The notes: generated by a model not told the origin, from the sequence alone. A stretch of 64,000 nt of DNA from Exobasidium rhododendri (GCA_026210745.1 CP110632.1:4215001-4279000); one strand, 5' to 3'. Shown: positions 23,497 to 35,540, counted from the stretch's first letter. Made by a program: numbers and translations.

Positions 23497-23949
23497 GCTG
23501 TCCTCCTAGCCGAGGCCCTAAGTCGCCGATCGATGCAAGATGTGTCGAGATGGAGGGAAGCAAAGCCAGGACGATTTGATTGTCTATCTTAACTTTGTCA
23601 TTCCTAAAGATCTAAATAACTGCATTCCGATGTTTTCTTTTTCCGCCATCATTTTAGGCTTCTTTTCGGCTTCGTCAGTCCCTTTTTCACGTGTCTCTAG
23701 AGCGGGGAGTGGCCACTGCTGCTCAAAGCCGGTCGAAACACAGCAGGGACGGTCGAAGTGGCATATGTGAGTAACATGTAGTGAGAACATCACTTGTGAA
23801 GAGGCGCAGATAAGGTTATTGGGTAATAGTATAATGAGCAGGGTAAGAGTCATTTGTACAGGCAAGTGGTATGGAGCAATGAATACTTAGTGGAATCCGT
23901 GCGAGTACGACTCTGCAGTATTTGTTGTAGCAAAGGAAAAGAGGAGCAG

Positions 23950-24043
<94 letters not shown>

Positions 24044-24066
24044 TGACGAGGATGAAACGAACAAGC
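23497..24066. promoter_or_regulatory. GEM1 upstream region and PNS1 3' flank
   Basis: 570 bases between the GEM1 start and the PNS1 stop, both on the minus strand. Apart from the large GA microsatellite close to the PNS1 end there is no supported feature; frames across the microsatellite only translate the repeat. Confidence 0.45.
23952..24041. repeat. perfect (GA)45 microsatellite
   Basis: Ninety bases of uninterrupted GA on the + strand, ending 25 bases downstream of the PNS1 stop codon. It reads as CT in the PNS1 transcript direction and would fall in its 3' UTR or just beyond. A perfect tract of this length is expected to be length-polymorphic among strains. Confidence 0.97.
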
Positions 24067-25784
24067 CTACGAATGGTCCACCGCGTGGACAACTTGCGGG
24101 TAAGCTTGACGAAGTGCTTCAAACAGCTGTGGGTCCCGCTGTGCAACGACTTGGGGATCTTCAGCAAGACAGACAAACATCGTAGTCACACCCGAACCTA
24201 TAGCGCCACTTCCCAGAGCAAGGGCGATGTTGATGCCCAGACCGACGGAAAAGAGAATGACAACGGAGTAGTAATTCGAATCCCCTTGCACATAGCTTGG
24301 GTTGGTAATGTAGAGCCAAGAGTAGGCCGCGATGCCAGATAAGAGCCCAATCGCGTAGCTTCCGAAAGTCCAGACATTGTTGACAAGACAATCATTGACT
24401 AAGGCGTCGATACCTTTCGCTTTGACTAGATGCCACGTCTCTTTAGAGGCAGTCACGAACGAATTACCGTAGAGGGCGATGTTCGTGTATGCCAGTCGAT
24501 TGAAGAAAGTGATAGCCCAATCGATGCAGCCCACTAAGCATCCAGCGACGCAGGCCAAGGCGGCACCGACCATATCACCATCTTGGCTTGCCTGACTTTG
24601 TAAGATCTGTAGGATGGCTCTGGTGATAAATAGAGGAGAGGGAATGTGCTCTGACTGTCAGTCAAGTAAGGCAGCAGCGTCCAGAGAAGAGTCTCGAAAC
24701 ATACCGAATGATATCTAGCAGTGCCAAGATCAGCGAGCCAAAGCAAAGCGAACCAAACGAGTAGGTAAGGCATCTCTTGAGACTGCTCAAAGCGGCATGG
24801 GCTGGCTTTGTGGCAGAATAGTACCATGTGCCATACACGCCGGCACAGGTAGTGTACGCTAGTGCTTTGATCAATTCTGAAGTCCAGTAATAGGCAAAGA
24901 CGACGAGAACGACTAGTCCAGTCACGGCGCCAGAAGAAGCGCTACTTCCGGCACCTTGCGCACCGGGAGTAAAACGTTGGTAGACAGCTACCAGCGTCCA
25001 CGCAGTCCATACAGACCAAGCAGTCTGGACGATCAAGAAGAATAGCGCGAGAGCATAGACGGATTTGTAATCGTCGGCAGCTCGAATAACTGACACGAGA
25101 ATGATCTTCGCGAGCGGGATTCTCTTCCTCATAAACCAATAGCTGACAATGGCGAGGACAGCAAAGATGGTCATGACGATTGCGCCCGCTGTCTGTCCCT
25201 CCACCCAAAGGTAAACACTGTGCGCGGAAGATAGAACGAACGTCAGCTGTGATAAGATGTCATTTGCCGTTTTCCCACATGCCTGGCACGCACCAGTAAG
25301 CCACCGTTGTGACGACACTAAGGATCAAGGTAGCCTCGAGGATGAACTTAGGAAAGGCTCGGACAAGGAGGATATAGAGAAAACTTAGGATCAGACTGAC
25401 TGCAGAACTGAACATCAAGATGACGGCAGTCTGACCATTCAGCGTCACTCCGACCGTGCTTTCTGCCGAGATACTTCCACTGGAACCGTTGCTGAACCCG
25501 CGTAAAGAGATGACCGATGTCGCTACGAATCCACCAAAGACCAAGATGAAGAGGATGGCGAAGGGTATGTCATGAAATTTGGGCTTCTCCGGAGCAAATC
25601 TTTGTCCCTCGAAGCCATTGGGAGCTAACGCCATCTTGGCATCGTTACCCTGGTAGGGCTGCTGTTGAAAGCCACCAGGTTGCTCGCTTTGTTGGTTGTA
25701 CTGCTGCTGATTACCGCCATTGTAGGGCGCCTGTCCGTTGTACGGACCGCTCTGATTCATGTCTATCAAGGGGCGAGAAGACAA
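24067..25784 (-). CDS. PNS1: choline-transporter-like protein Pns1
   Basis: Pns1 belongs to the CTL/SLC44 family of multi-pass plasma-membrane proteins. My model has three exons: 25784..25294, 25217..24705 and 24619..24067, giving 518 residues. A hydrophilic N-terminus rich in Gln, Asn, Gly and Tyr (residues 1-70) is followed by about ten membrane segments. Family hallmarks are FHDIPFAILFILVFGGF, the SYWFMRKRIPLAK stretch, YWTSELIKALAYTTCAGVYGTWYY, SLKRCLTYSFGSLCFGSL, the DIIRAILQILQ join rebuilt by the second splice, and NRLAYTNIALYGNSF near the end. Donors are GTGCGT and GTATGT. The start could also be the Met nine codons later. Yeast Pns1 is not essential and its substrate is not settled, so transport of choline is a family-level assignment. 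Confidence 0.93.
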
Positions 25785-26305
25785 GCGTGGTAGATGACGA
25801 TGTATTTTATTTATGGGGGAGGGATGGCAGGAAAAATGTCTGCTTGTTTAGACAACTCGGGCAGACCCTTCTTTTAAACAAACAACATTCTTCCTCATAC
25901 GATTAAATGCATGGAAAAAGACAATTAAGAAATCCCTGCACGTCAGCATCTGAAGATTGAGCTGATGAACTTGATGCCAAGACTGCAGATAGACCACACG
26001 TGTGCATATAACCCCCGATCTCGGATTCCATGATGCATTGGTCTGTGCGCGCGTCTTCTAAGTAATGTGCGAAGGCGTGAATTTGTGGGTAGGAAGCAGA
26101 ACAATGGGGAGGAAAGCCACCTTTGTCTCTCCCTTTGTCACCGCCGAAACAAAGGGAAGTCGAAACCGATGGCCTGCATCCAGGATGGGCAAGAAGTGTG
26201 GTCGTACACCGACTACCTTTTCCTTTCGCTCCTCACTCTTCCTGTCACCTGTATTACCATACATACTTTTCCTCTAGTAACGCCGCGAAATTGGGCGAAA
26301 AGGAA
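25785..26305. promoter_or_regulatory. divergent intergenic region
   Basis: 520 bases of shared promoter space between PNS1 (minus) and the single-pass membrane protein gene (plus). The latter's frame is open upstream to 26123, but the first Met with a plausible context is at 26306. No other feature is seen. Confidence 0.4.
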
Positions 26306-28249
26306 ATGTCCACTCGTCAGCTAATCTCACCTTCTCAGCAAAAGAGCGCTACAGCGTTCCGTCTTCAGCCACCACCACATAGAAGAAAAGATCAGCGCAG
26401 AGGACGGATCTTGTCAGGAGAGGGCGCTGGACGACTCTCACAGCAGGACGACAGACAGAGTCTGCTAGACACGATTGACAACACTGATTTAGCCACCGTA
26501 CTAATCAGAGACAATTGCCGATCATCCTGGAAACCTGTGTCTGTTGCGTTGCTTGCGAGCTTGAACAGTGTCGACGATACCAAAGACGACGACGACGACG
26601 ACGATGACGACGACGGAGCCAGCACCATTCATGGCGATGATTTCGATCTGTATGCGAGACCGAAGAGACTGCTTCACGGAGACATAAGACTGTTCTACCC
26701 AGATGACGTAGACACAGAGCACAACAGAGATGGAAGTCTTTTGACCTCTCCAGTGAAAAGTGGAGTCACAGGGAGATCGTTACAAAGTGAGACAAGGGGA
26801 CAAAGCATCAGCATGGTGATAAATACGGCAGGGGAGGAGGAGGAGGAGAAAACAAGCAACTTCACAGAATTCGGCCCCCTTCCTACCTCTGCAACTTCGT
26901 CCTACAGTGGTACAGCCCGTTCTACTTTTGGGGTCAATCTCCGAAAGCGTGCCAGCCTCCAGTCAGTGAGGTCACCGACAAAGATCGAGAATGCCCTCCG
27001 TAGTCCAGTAAACTTGTCTGACATTTTTGAAGAGCGGCACACGGTCGTCAATCTTCTGCCCATGTCGCCGATCACTCCTACGAGATCTTATGCTCTTCAT
27101 ACACCGAAATTCTTGCACTTTGACGAGCCGAAAGTCAGCAAGCCTCTCGTGGTCCCGATCAGGAAGCACGACTCGGAGCCTCTGAGTGCTACCTTGAGAA
27201 GACTAGGAGCCGCCAGAGAGAGTATGAGCAGCAATGAGGAGCTTTCTGCTGGCTGCCTTGGGTCGAGAATTGAGGTCAAGGATGAGAAAAGCAGCTTAAG
27301 CAACAGATTGGAGCATCACAAAAGAAGAAGAGAGCTGTTCGAGGCCAACCAACTCGCTCTACAAGGATCAGAAGGCTTGTTTCTCTCAAGAGCGATCGGT
27401 GCAGATGGTGAAGCGGATCATCTTATTGAAGGGAGTCGCAAGCCAGTCGGATCTTGCTTTGACGTTGACCCGGTTAATCCAGCAAAGAAAGACAACAAAC
27501 CCTTCTACCACCACATTCAGAGTACCACTCGCGGCGGTCAACAAGCGAAGTCTCCGCGATCTACATTGGGCCGATTGTCGAAGCTTCTTACCGGCTACAT
27601 GTATAGCAATTGTGATGAGACGAAGAGGAATGTCGACAATGATCACGAAAGCATACCAATGAACGCCATGAGGGTGGACGAAATCTCTCGTCCGGGGCAC
27701 ACTGCCTTCAAGGCGAAAGGAGATGGCTGGGGTGGCTTAAGGCCTCATTTGAGCTGGTGGCCTGACGCCAAGCTTGGACCACTTATGAGTCCGACCCGCT
27801 CTACTGCAAGTCGTTTGCGGTCCTTTCGGTTGCAACCACACAGACAGGCTCGCGATGAAAATGCCTGGGTGGACGAAGAGGAGGAGGAGGAGGAGGAAGA
27901 TGGAAATCCACCCTTGCCAGAGCCAGTCGAGGATGCTCCACACTCGATCAGGAAATTTCGTGTCAAGTTTCCAAGCTACCTTCCCAAGCCTAGCCAAAAT
28001 CGTCAAGCAAAGCTTTGCAGCAGCAGCAGCATAGACAGTGGCGGTGACGATGAGATAGTGGTAGTCAATTACACAAAGACGAGTGCCGAAGGTCGCCCTG
28101 CCTCAAGGCGAAGCGGTGTCAAAGCTGTTTACTTTCTTCGACGAAATTGCGGTTTGATGGTAGCATTCCTCCTCGTTCTGAGTATGATTGCGATACTGGC
28201 CGTCATTGCGACATCAACGTTCGACCACACCAAACTTAATGCTCCTTGA
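26306..28249 (+). CDS. disordered protein with a C-terminal membrane segment
   Basis: A single exon of 647 residues that I do not recognise. About 600 residues are hydrophilic and look disordered, with an Asp run (about residues 93-103) and Glu-rich patches. A single hydrophobic segment near the end (GLMVAFLLVLSMIAILAVIA, preceded by RRN) leaves about a dozen residues after it, so the protein is probably a tail-anchored or type II single-pass membrane protein with a large cytosolic region. There is no signal peptide. The frame is open further upstream to 26123, but the Met at 26306 (MSTRQLISPSQQ) is the natural start, and upstream sequence has promoter-like composition. No catalytic motif is visible, so a function is not proposed. 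Confidence 0.7.
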   Translation: MSTRQLISPSQQKSATAFRLQPPPHRRKDQRRGRILSGEGAGRLSQQDDRQSLLDTIDNTDLATVLIRDNCRSSWKPVSVALLASLNSVDDTKDDDDDDDDDDGASTIHGDDFDLYARPKRLLHGDIRLFYPDDVDTEHNRDGSLLTSPVKSGVTGRSLQSETRGQSISMVINTAGEEEEEKTSNFTEFGPLPTSATSSYSGTARSTFGVNLRKRASLQSVRSPTKIENALRSPVNLSDIFEERHTVVNLLPMSPITPTRSYALHTPKFLHFDEPKVSKPLVVPIRKHDSEPLSATLRRLGAARESMSSNEELSAGCLGSRIEVKDEKSSLSNRLEHHKRRRELFEANQLALQGSEGLFLSRAIGADGEADHLIEGSRKPVGSCFDVDPVNPAKKDNKPFYHHIQSTTRGGQQAKSPRSTLGRLSKLLTGYMYSNCDETKRNVDNDHESIPMNAMRVDEISRPGHTAFKAKGDGWGGLRPHLSWWPDAKLGPLMSPTRSTASRLRSFRLQPHRQARDENAWVDEEEEEEEEDGNPPLPEPVEDAPHSIRKFRVKFPSYLPKPSQNRQAKLCSSSSIDSGGDDEIVVVNYTKTSAEGRPASRRSGVKAVYFLRRNCGLMVAFLLVLSMIAILAVIATSTFDHTKLNAP

Positions 28250-28643
28250 AGTGTCCTTCGCGATGTATTCTCGTTTCTCCACCGCGCTGCCCCCTCCCAT
28301 GTAATGTAGTCCATAGTAGGGAGGGCCACTCATCACTGACAATCTACGTCGGGTTCCTCCATAAGATTAGTCGCCAGCCTTTGGACCACCACAACATTGT
28401 GCTCTTTTCTTGTGACGAGGTGCTGGAGACACATGTCCGCAAATGTACGCCTGAACAAAAATACACGTATTTTAAGATATGTAGACGAGTGCGCTGCCCA
28501 ATCGAACATAATCTTGGCGCGCAATAATATCCACAGAGCGCACACCTTTCGCCTCCGTCTTTTGGGGAGTCCGGGACCCCTCGAGGGCGTACGACTCCCT
28601 CTTCCATCCTTCGCTCAGAGAGTGTGATATCATCTTCGCTGGC
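28250..28643. promoter_or_regulatory. intergenic region upstream of the GH5 gene
   Basis: 394 bases between two + strand genes. No supported gene; several short frames on both strands overlap each other. Confidence 0.4.
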
Positions 28644-30469
28644 ATGTCAATCCCTAACAAGCTCTGCGATGGTACCCCGAACTTTATAGTACTACTCTTT
28701 CTCCTCTGTGCTCTGATGTATGGACTGGAGAGTATCAGAGAGGAGTCAGGCAGGTGCAGGATGAGGCTTGCAAGTCTATTGGTCGGACCTCAAGCTGCAG
28801 CAGATATCGTCAGTCAGACCAGCTACCCTATGATCGAGGCAGATGATTTTATTCAGGTCGACAAGCTTTGGTTGTGGGACAGCAAGGGAACGCCTTACTT
28901 CGTTCAAGGTAAGTTCAGGTGGATCAAGGACAATGAGGGGTCCTGAGTTCATTGACATTTTCATGCAACTGTCTTCAGGAATGAACTACTGGTCTTGTAT
29001 GAATCTAGGTGCTGATGAGCAAGTAGGTGGAGACTTGCTTCGACTCAAGATAGAGCTGGATCAGTTGGCTGCTGTTGGAGTCAATCATATTCGTGTCATG
29101 GCCGCTACAGAAGGAGCAGAGCATAGGGAGCCATTCCGGATACTACCCGCACTCCAACACCTGCCAGGACAGACTGATGAAAGGATCTTCAGAGGACTAG
29201 ATCGATGTGTTGCAGAAGCTAGCAAGAGAGGGATACGCTTGACTATGGTAATGGGAAACACTTGGCAGTGGACAGGAGGTAATGCTCAATTGTATGCGTG
29301 AGTGTTAGAATGGAGAGCGCTGTGCGTCTTGTCTGTAGCTTACACCGAACTGATCGGAATAATCTCAGTTGGGCAGAAGGAATTAAAGAGATTCCCTACC
29401 CTCGCTCCTGGAACTTGTCGCTGGGACCTCAACGCAATGACGGATACGTAGGCTGGGGTAATTGGAGCATCGATAGCGGGGGCTTTGAAGACTTTCAAGG
29501 ACGGTTCTACACCAGTCTTAAAGCGCAGGACATCTACCAAGAGCATCTGGATAAAGTTTTGAATCGTATTAATTCTGTCACTGGACGAGTATACAAAGAA
29601 GATGCGACCATCATGACGTGGGAGCCGATCAACGAGCCTCAACTCACGCCTGATGAGAATGGCGGAGATGCCATGATAGCTTGGCACAACAAGATCGCCA
29701 GACACATCAAGACTGTAGCACCAAAGCAGCTAGTCACGACTGGCTTCGAAGCAAAGCAAGGTCTACAGGCATACGTGGATCTTCACAAGGGTCCGCATGT
29801 CGATTATGGTTGCGCTCACATGTGGCCACAGATATGGGGTCATTACGACATGCTTGATCCGAGGAAAGGAAACGTAGAGACAGCCAAACGTTGGACAAGC
29901 GAGTACATACTGGAGGTGGAAGGATATAGCCGAGAAGTGGGCAAGCCTATGTTGCTGGAGGAATTTGGGATGCCGAGAGACAATTGGATGAACAATGTTG
30001 CACCTGGCAAGTACCTGTACGACACCTCAGCAACGACCACAAGTCGCGATGCAGTCTTTTCCTCCGTCTACGAACTTGTTGCCTCTCAGTTCAAAGCCAG
30101 AAAAGGATTGATTGGACTGATGCCGTGGAGCTACGGGGGAACATATCGTTCTGCCAAGCAGAAATACAACAACCAGGGCATCCTTATTGCCGGAGATCCA
30201 CCCCAAGAACGTGAGTAGGGTAGATATGATCCTACCTCCTAGATTAAGTGCTAATTATCTCGAACGCTCGCCTTGTAGCTCCTGGCTGGTTCAGCATTCT
30301 CGACACTGACAACGTCATGCAGACGATAGCAAAGACACACGATAAGGTCACAAAATTTATCAGGGCATATAGGTCTAGCAGCAGCAGCAGCAGCAGCAGC
30401 ACCCATCATACCCAACTCCACAAGCGAGAGGAGCCCATTGTACATTACTCAACTTGCACACATCAGTGA
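28644..30469 (+). CDS. GH5 glycoside hydrolase, beta-mannanase-like
   Basis: Four exons, 28644..28908, 28979..29297, 29369..30210 and 30279..30469, give 538 residues. The fold and motifs are those of glycoside hydrolase family 5, closest to endo-1,4-beta-mannanases: GMNYWSCMN at the barrel start, HIRVMAATEG, the acid/base WEPINEPQ (Glu about residue 284), GCAHMWPQIW and the nucleophile motif LLEEFG (Glu about residue 393), then GLMPWSYGG. The N-terminus (FIVLLFLLCALMYGL, about 14-28) is a hydrophobic segment that could be a signal peptide or signal anchor; a positively charged start is weak. The last exon codes a Ser run and a His-rich tail after the catalytic domain. Likely role: cleavage of mannans in plant or fungal walls at the cell surface or outside. 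Exact substrate cannot be fixed from sequence by eye. Confidence 0.87.
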
Positions 30470-30742
30470 TCCATTCAACAGTCTTCTCTTCTTGCTTCGT
30501 AATGAGTGCCGCGCGATTGGCCTGATTCGAGTGACGGACATTAACGTATTCGCGATGTGGAGTCGGGCGAAGGCGAAGGTGCTGAGCCCCATTTTTTAAC
30601 TACGCGCGCATAATGTATACCTTCCTTCCTATCTATGTATACATGCTAAGACAAGAGGTGACCTTTTTCAGACGATTATGACACTTCACTGTGCCTACGG
30701 CGATCCCCTTGAAACCATTCTTGCTTCCACCGATCGCTCAAC
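30470..30742. promoter_or_regulatory. short intergenic region
   Basis: 273 bases between the GH5 and PB1-ZZ genes, both on the + strand; T-rich and AT-rich patches near 30594-30645 are compatible with a terminator region and promoter. Nothing else is seen. Confidence 0.35.
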
Positions 30743-32862
30743 ATGTCTGCTCTACAACAAACCCTCCCGCTCGGTGTTCCTCTCATTCTCAAGGCCAGCT
30801 GCGATGAGCGGATCAAACGTATTCGATTCGCACCTGAACTATCTTCACTAGACTTCAGCGAATTTCAGCAGAAGATAGCCAGATCACTACAATTCGAAGG
30901 AGTGGATTTCTGCGTCACTTGGAAGGACGATGATGGAGAACATGTGAGAGACCCCAAGAGCTGGCTTCGAGCGCAGGTCAGAATAATCACTGAATTATTT
31001 TGTCACAGTGCGACATCGCCAATACAGACGACCTCCATGAAGCGCTCCTATACTTTTGCCCATCAGAGTCAGACTCTTCGCTAGCTGCGCTTACTATGAG
31101 AGTAAATGTGCGAGTAGACACCAACGTCAGCTTGAGCGACTTTGGCAGCTCAGTATGGGGAGGGAGTGACGACGAAGGTACTACCTATACCAAGCATTCA
31201 AAGACTTCCTCTCAAAGAAGCAAAAGAAGCGTGACGACCACGAGCTCTGGTCTTGGCAGTAATGACAGCGACAATCCCTCTTTACGCTTATACGAGACAC
31301 CTCATGAATCAGCAGAGTCATCAAGTAGATCGCCAACAAGGAGCATTGCAAACTCATCTCGGCGTGGTCGTGCCTCTCACTCTACTTCATGGGGGAATAA
31401 ATTCTGCTCTCGATGGGTGCACAAGAATGAAGTGGATCCTCTAGAATCCAATGGAACAAGCTTCGAATACGATGATGCTCTAACGAGTATCGATAGTCTA
31501 TCTTTCGCACCTTCAGAAAAGGCAAACGGGTATTGCGATTCCGAGGCAGAATCAGAGGGGAGCGCCGTCACAAGAGGACCGAAGTTGTTCTCAAAGATGG
31601 TAACGAAGCGAACTGCTGTAGCGTTGGAAGATGGGACTAGCATTCATAGTGGTGTCAAGTGCAAGGCATGTCATATGTCACCCATCATAGGGATGCGGTA
31701 TCACTGTGCTTCTTGCGTCAAGGGAGCAGACTATGTGAGTTGATCGCGGACAAGGTAGACAATCTACGAGACGTTCTGACTGAATTGAATCAACCAATAA
31801 AAGTGCGCCGACTGCGAAAGGACTGGCTATGCGTTTCGAGCAGGGATAGGGCATGAACTTTCTCACCTCATCATCCGTCTAGCGGCCCCGTTGGATACTC
31901 CGCAAGCTGTCGACGCTCTCGGTGCTATTTTACTGCAGACTCAAGAGCGCCTCGCAGAACGAGTCCGGTTTTCCTTTCAAACGCCATCTTCAGCGCTTAC
32001 CAGGACTATCAACACTACAGTGTATTCGAATAAAGCTATCAAGTGCTCGTTTTGCATCTCACCCATTCTGTCTGGTCCTCGTTTCCTATGCGCGAATTGT
32101 CCACTGGTGTCTCCTACTACCTTGGAAGGCTTCAACCTCTGCTCCTCATGTCAGGAGCATTCCTTGCAGTGTCATGATCCGTCTCATTTCTTCATCAAAG
32201 TGAATCCCATACCCAGAAAGACGGACAAGAGGAATCGAATCCCATTGGGTGAAAGGTGGGAGATCCAGGAGATTACAAAAGGAGGTCCTTTACTACCCAA
32301 TCTATACGCCTTTGTAGAGAAGAGGAATCCACTTCAGCCGCCCAATGGAGACTATCCTTTTGGTCGAAATACTTCGGTAAGGGCTGGTGATGGCACGATT
32401 AATGTCAATGATGGTGATGTACGATTGACTTCAGGATCGAGAGTAGGTCCATTGGAGATTCGCACAGGAGGCGGCAACAACTCCATCCAATTCGGAAGCT
32501 GGAACCTACGAACGAACAGCGCAGAAGCGACAAGACGAGCTCAAGAAATCGAAATGACTGCTTTGAAGGAATCGCAGGCGAGATATCTGGTACCATTGGA
32601 GACGTTGGTCCATCCGTCGATCTTATGCGACAATTGCTTTTCGGTGATCAATGGTATCTGGTATCGATGTTGCCATTGCACGACCTCGTTTGATCTTTGT
32701 GAGATGTGCGAATCCCGCATCTCGCACGATCCCAGTCATTCCTTTGCGGTATTCAAGCAGCCGGTGGACTTGGATCTATTCAAATCATGCGTAGATCATC
32801 AAGATGCAGGAGAGGGATTGATAGGCGCCTCCCGTCCGATGCTGGCGTTTCCTTTGCTGTAA
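30743..32862 (+). CDS. PB1 and triple ZZ zinc-finger protein, Nbr1/p62-like
   Basis: Three exons, 30743..30976, 31009..31734 and 31804..32862, give 672 residues. The N-terminal 100 residues look like a PB1 domain (ILKASCDERIKRIRFAP, then FCVTWKDDDGEHV with the acidic OPCA-like patch). A Ser-rich linker follows. Three ZZ zinc fingers, each with three C-x2-C pairs and a His pair, lie at about 296-341, 401-448 and 595-632. PB1 plus ZZ is the hallmark of p62/NBR1-type selective autophagy receptors, and fission yeast Nbr1 also has three ZZ domains. I see neither the FW (four-tryptophan) domain nor a UBA. A role as cargo receptor for autophagy or vacuolar delivery is therefore an inference. The first intron is very short (32 nt) but is needed to join the PB1 halves in frame. 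Confidence 0.8.
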
Positions 32863-33875
32863 AGAAAAAGAGCCCGGACAAGAGAACAGAAAAGAGGGGC
32901 TGAGAAGATCACCCCCAAGTCAGTCAGGAACACCCAAGACACAAGTGACGTTATCCTGCAAATCTCGCAAATATACACGCAAAGCACACAGTCGAGGGCA
33001 CGACACTGCATGACTTGCTCTTATCTCTCTCGGTCGAGTGCGACGAGAACTCCCAGCACAGCTTGTCTATCGGCACACGGCTCGGGCTGAGATGAGCACG
33101 ATAAGCAAGCTATGGCACGCAAAAAGAGAAAGGGCGCATTACGGAAATTGGGCAAGCTGAAAAATTGGGCTGAGCTTCGACGCCAGAAGACAGTCGTGAT
33201 TATTGACGAGTTGAAGTCAATACAACATCCTTTCCATCTATATTTCTCTCCTATTTGCTAAGCACCTCGTCATAGCTACCGAGGCGGGGGCGACGTACAA
33301 TGAGCGACATACGTTAATACCAGCCATTCTTCTCGCAAGGAGACACTCATGCAGTGTCGTGCGACTGAAGTCCTTTGATGCTTGCCGCTGGGATCGAAAT
33401 CGGAACCGACGACGCAGCATCGCCTCTCAACAAATGGGTCTTCTTTGGGCTGATTGATAAGAAAAGACGGTAAAGGGTTAGGAGCATGAGATGTAGCCAG
33501 AGCAGAAGCAGAGGGTGGCCCTATCTCGACGCTGCTTAAAAAAGAGAGATTAGCCGATCGTCTGAGAGGGAATTAAATTGCATATAAGGAGAGGGGATTT
33601 CCATGACGCTCTCTCTTCGACGCCCTTTCTCATTGCATTCTCCATATCTCTGTTGTCTGGACAATCAGGTGTATAATTCTCTTTATTGCTTATACCTTTT
33701 ACTCTCTCTCTCTCTTTCTCCCTTCACGCCACCTCACACCAAGTCCGTCTTCCACCATCTCTCTCTCTGGCTGGCCCAGACATTCACTACTTATTAGCCC
33801 TTCTCGGAACACACCCCACCTGCCTATCTCCATAGCCTTACCTCACCAGCACTCAGTCTACCCCTAACTTACAGG
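32863..33875. promoter_or_regulatory. 1.0-kb upstream region of the permease gene
   Basis: No supported gene. The last 250 bases before 33876 are strongly CT-rich, typical of fungal 5' UTRs and transcription starts of well-expressed genes. Short frames (for example 33238..33420 minus) have no recognisable feature. Confidence 0.45.
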
Positions 33876-35540
33876 ATGGCCAACATTGAAGAGATCAAAT
33901 CACTCTCGCTAGGGAGCGACACCAAAAAGGAACCACTCGAAGTCGTCAGGAAAGAAGAACACACTTGCACGATCCCACCGCCGCAAGATGCATCGACAGA
34001 CTTCCACCAACTGAGTTGGCAACGGCTTACCATGTGTTTGGTCTGCGAAGCTATCGCCCTAGGTTGCTTGAGTATGCCGTCGGTCTTTGCGACCATGGGC
34101 ATGGTGTGGGGCGTCCTGGCAACGTGAGTGGGTGTGCAGTGCCAGAATGAGTCAGTCTAGTGAAACGTGTAGCTCACACGTCTTGCGTCAATGTCCTTCT
34201 TGCTGGGATCTGTGCCAGTATCGGGATCGGCTTGCTGGCCATCTACTCTTCCCTGATCGTCGGAGAAACAAAGTACAGAAATCCACAGCTAAAAGACTAT
34301 GCAGAAATCGGAAGACTGTTGTTTGGAGAATTTGGCTGGTACGCAATCGCGATCATGCTGGTGTCGAATCTTGTGCTCATCACTGGTAGTCATGTCCTGA
34401 CTGGAATCGTTGCATTTCAAGCATTGTTCGACCACAAGATTTGCTCCGTCGTCTTTGGCGCCATCTCTGCTGCGCTTCTCTTCCTTTTGGCTTTGCCGAA
34501 AACTTTCCACAAGATGGCATTGCTGGCGTATCTCGACTTTGCCAGTATCACGTTGGCCGTCATAGTCACCATCGTGACTTGCGCCATCGAAAGCAAGGCA
34601 AAGGTGGGAGGAACAGACGCTACAACGTGGTACGCTTTCCTGCCGGCCGATCAGAGACCTGGATTTTGGAAAGTGATGCTGTCCATCACCAACGTCGTAC
34701 TTGCTTATGCTTTTGCGCAATGTCTGCCGTCGTTCATGTCGGAGCTGAAGCGTCCTCAAGATTACAAAAAGTCGCTGTGGACTCTTGGCATTATCGAGAT
34801 TGCATTCTACACCATCATCGGAGCGACGATATACTACTACAAAGGTCAAGAGGTGAAGTCGCCTGCTCTACTCAGCATTTCGCCCCTGATGCAAAAGGTA
34901 GTCTTTGGCATCGCCCTACCCGTCATTTTCATCTCTGGAAGCATCAACAGTCAGACGGCTGCAAAATTCCTCTACGACCTGATCTACTTGAACTCGCCCA
35001 AACACAAGTACATGAACACTAAACAGGGAATCGCGACATGGATCGCTTTAGGTGTCATCGTCACTGGTATTGGTGAGTGAAGTCTGTGCGGGGGCTCGCC
35101 TATACTTTGGCAGATGCTGACCGCGCTCTTGATGACAATGGCCGCTCCTCTTTCTGGTCTCCTATCAACAGCCTTCGTATCAGCTGAAGTGATCCCTGAC
35201 TTTACCACTTTTCTGGGTCTGCTAGCAGCTCTTTTTGCAGCTTGCTTTACCTTTACCTTGCCTGCTTGTATGTACTTTTTGGTCCTACGCAAGGACACGA
35301 TGAGAAGTCCTCAAATGGGCTATTACAAAACATTGGAGACTGGCCTGAACGGATTCATGTTCATCGTCGGCATCTTTGTCCTCTTCATCGGATGCGGTGA
35401 GTGCAGATTTCTTATCATTCTACTTCGGCGTGATAGCAGGCTGACACGTCTTCCTCCCCCCCCCCTCTTACTCAGCTGCTTGCATCATTTCTCTGATAAC
35501 CCACTTCAAGTCTGGTGTATCTGCGCCGTTTGCTTGTTGA
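33876..35540 (+). CDS. AAAP-family amino-acid permease
   Basis: Four exons, 33876..34123, 34219..35072, 35172..35396 and 35476..35540, give 463 residues with about eleven membrane segments. Family features: LGCLSMPSVFATMGMVWGVL at the first helix, GIGLLAIYSSLIVGETK after the first splice, the ALLAYLDFASI and GFWKVMLSITNVVLAYAF stretches, SELKRPQDYKKSL, and the end THFKSGVSAPFAC, which matches the usual ...GTPF-x-C terminus of fungal amino acid/auxin permease family members. The second intron's acceptor was chosen at 35171 because it joins GIAFVSAEVIP; an upstream alternative at 35113 breaks the frame. Likely role: proton-coupled uptake or vacuolar export of neutral amino acids; substrate unknown. 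Confidence 0.88.

Noticed and set aside
23816-24342. Open frames of repeating Arg-Glu or Leu-Ser across the GA tract
   Set aside because: They only translate the (GA)45 microsatellite and have no other support; they also overlap PNS1 antisense.
35073-35171. Alternative acceptor near 35113 in the permease gene
   Set aside because: It breaks the frame with the preceding exon; the acceptor at 35171 restores the conserved AEVIP stretch.
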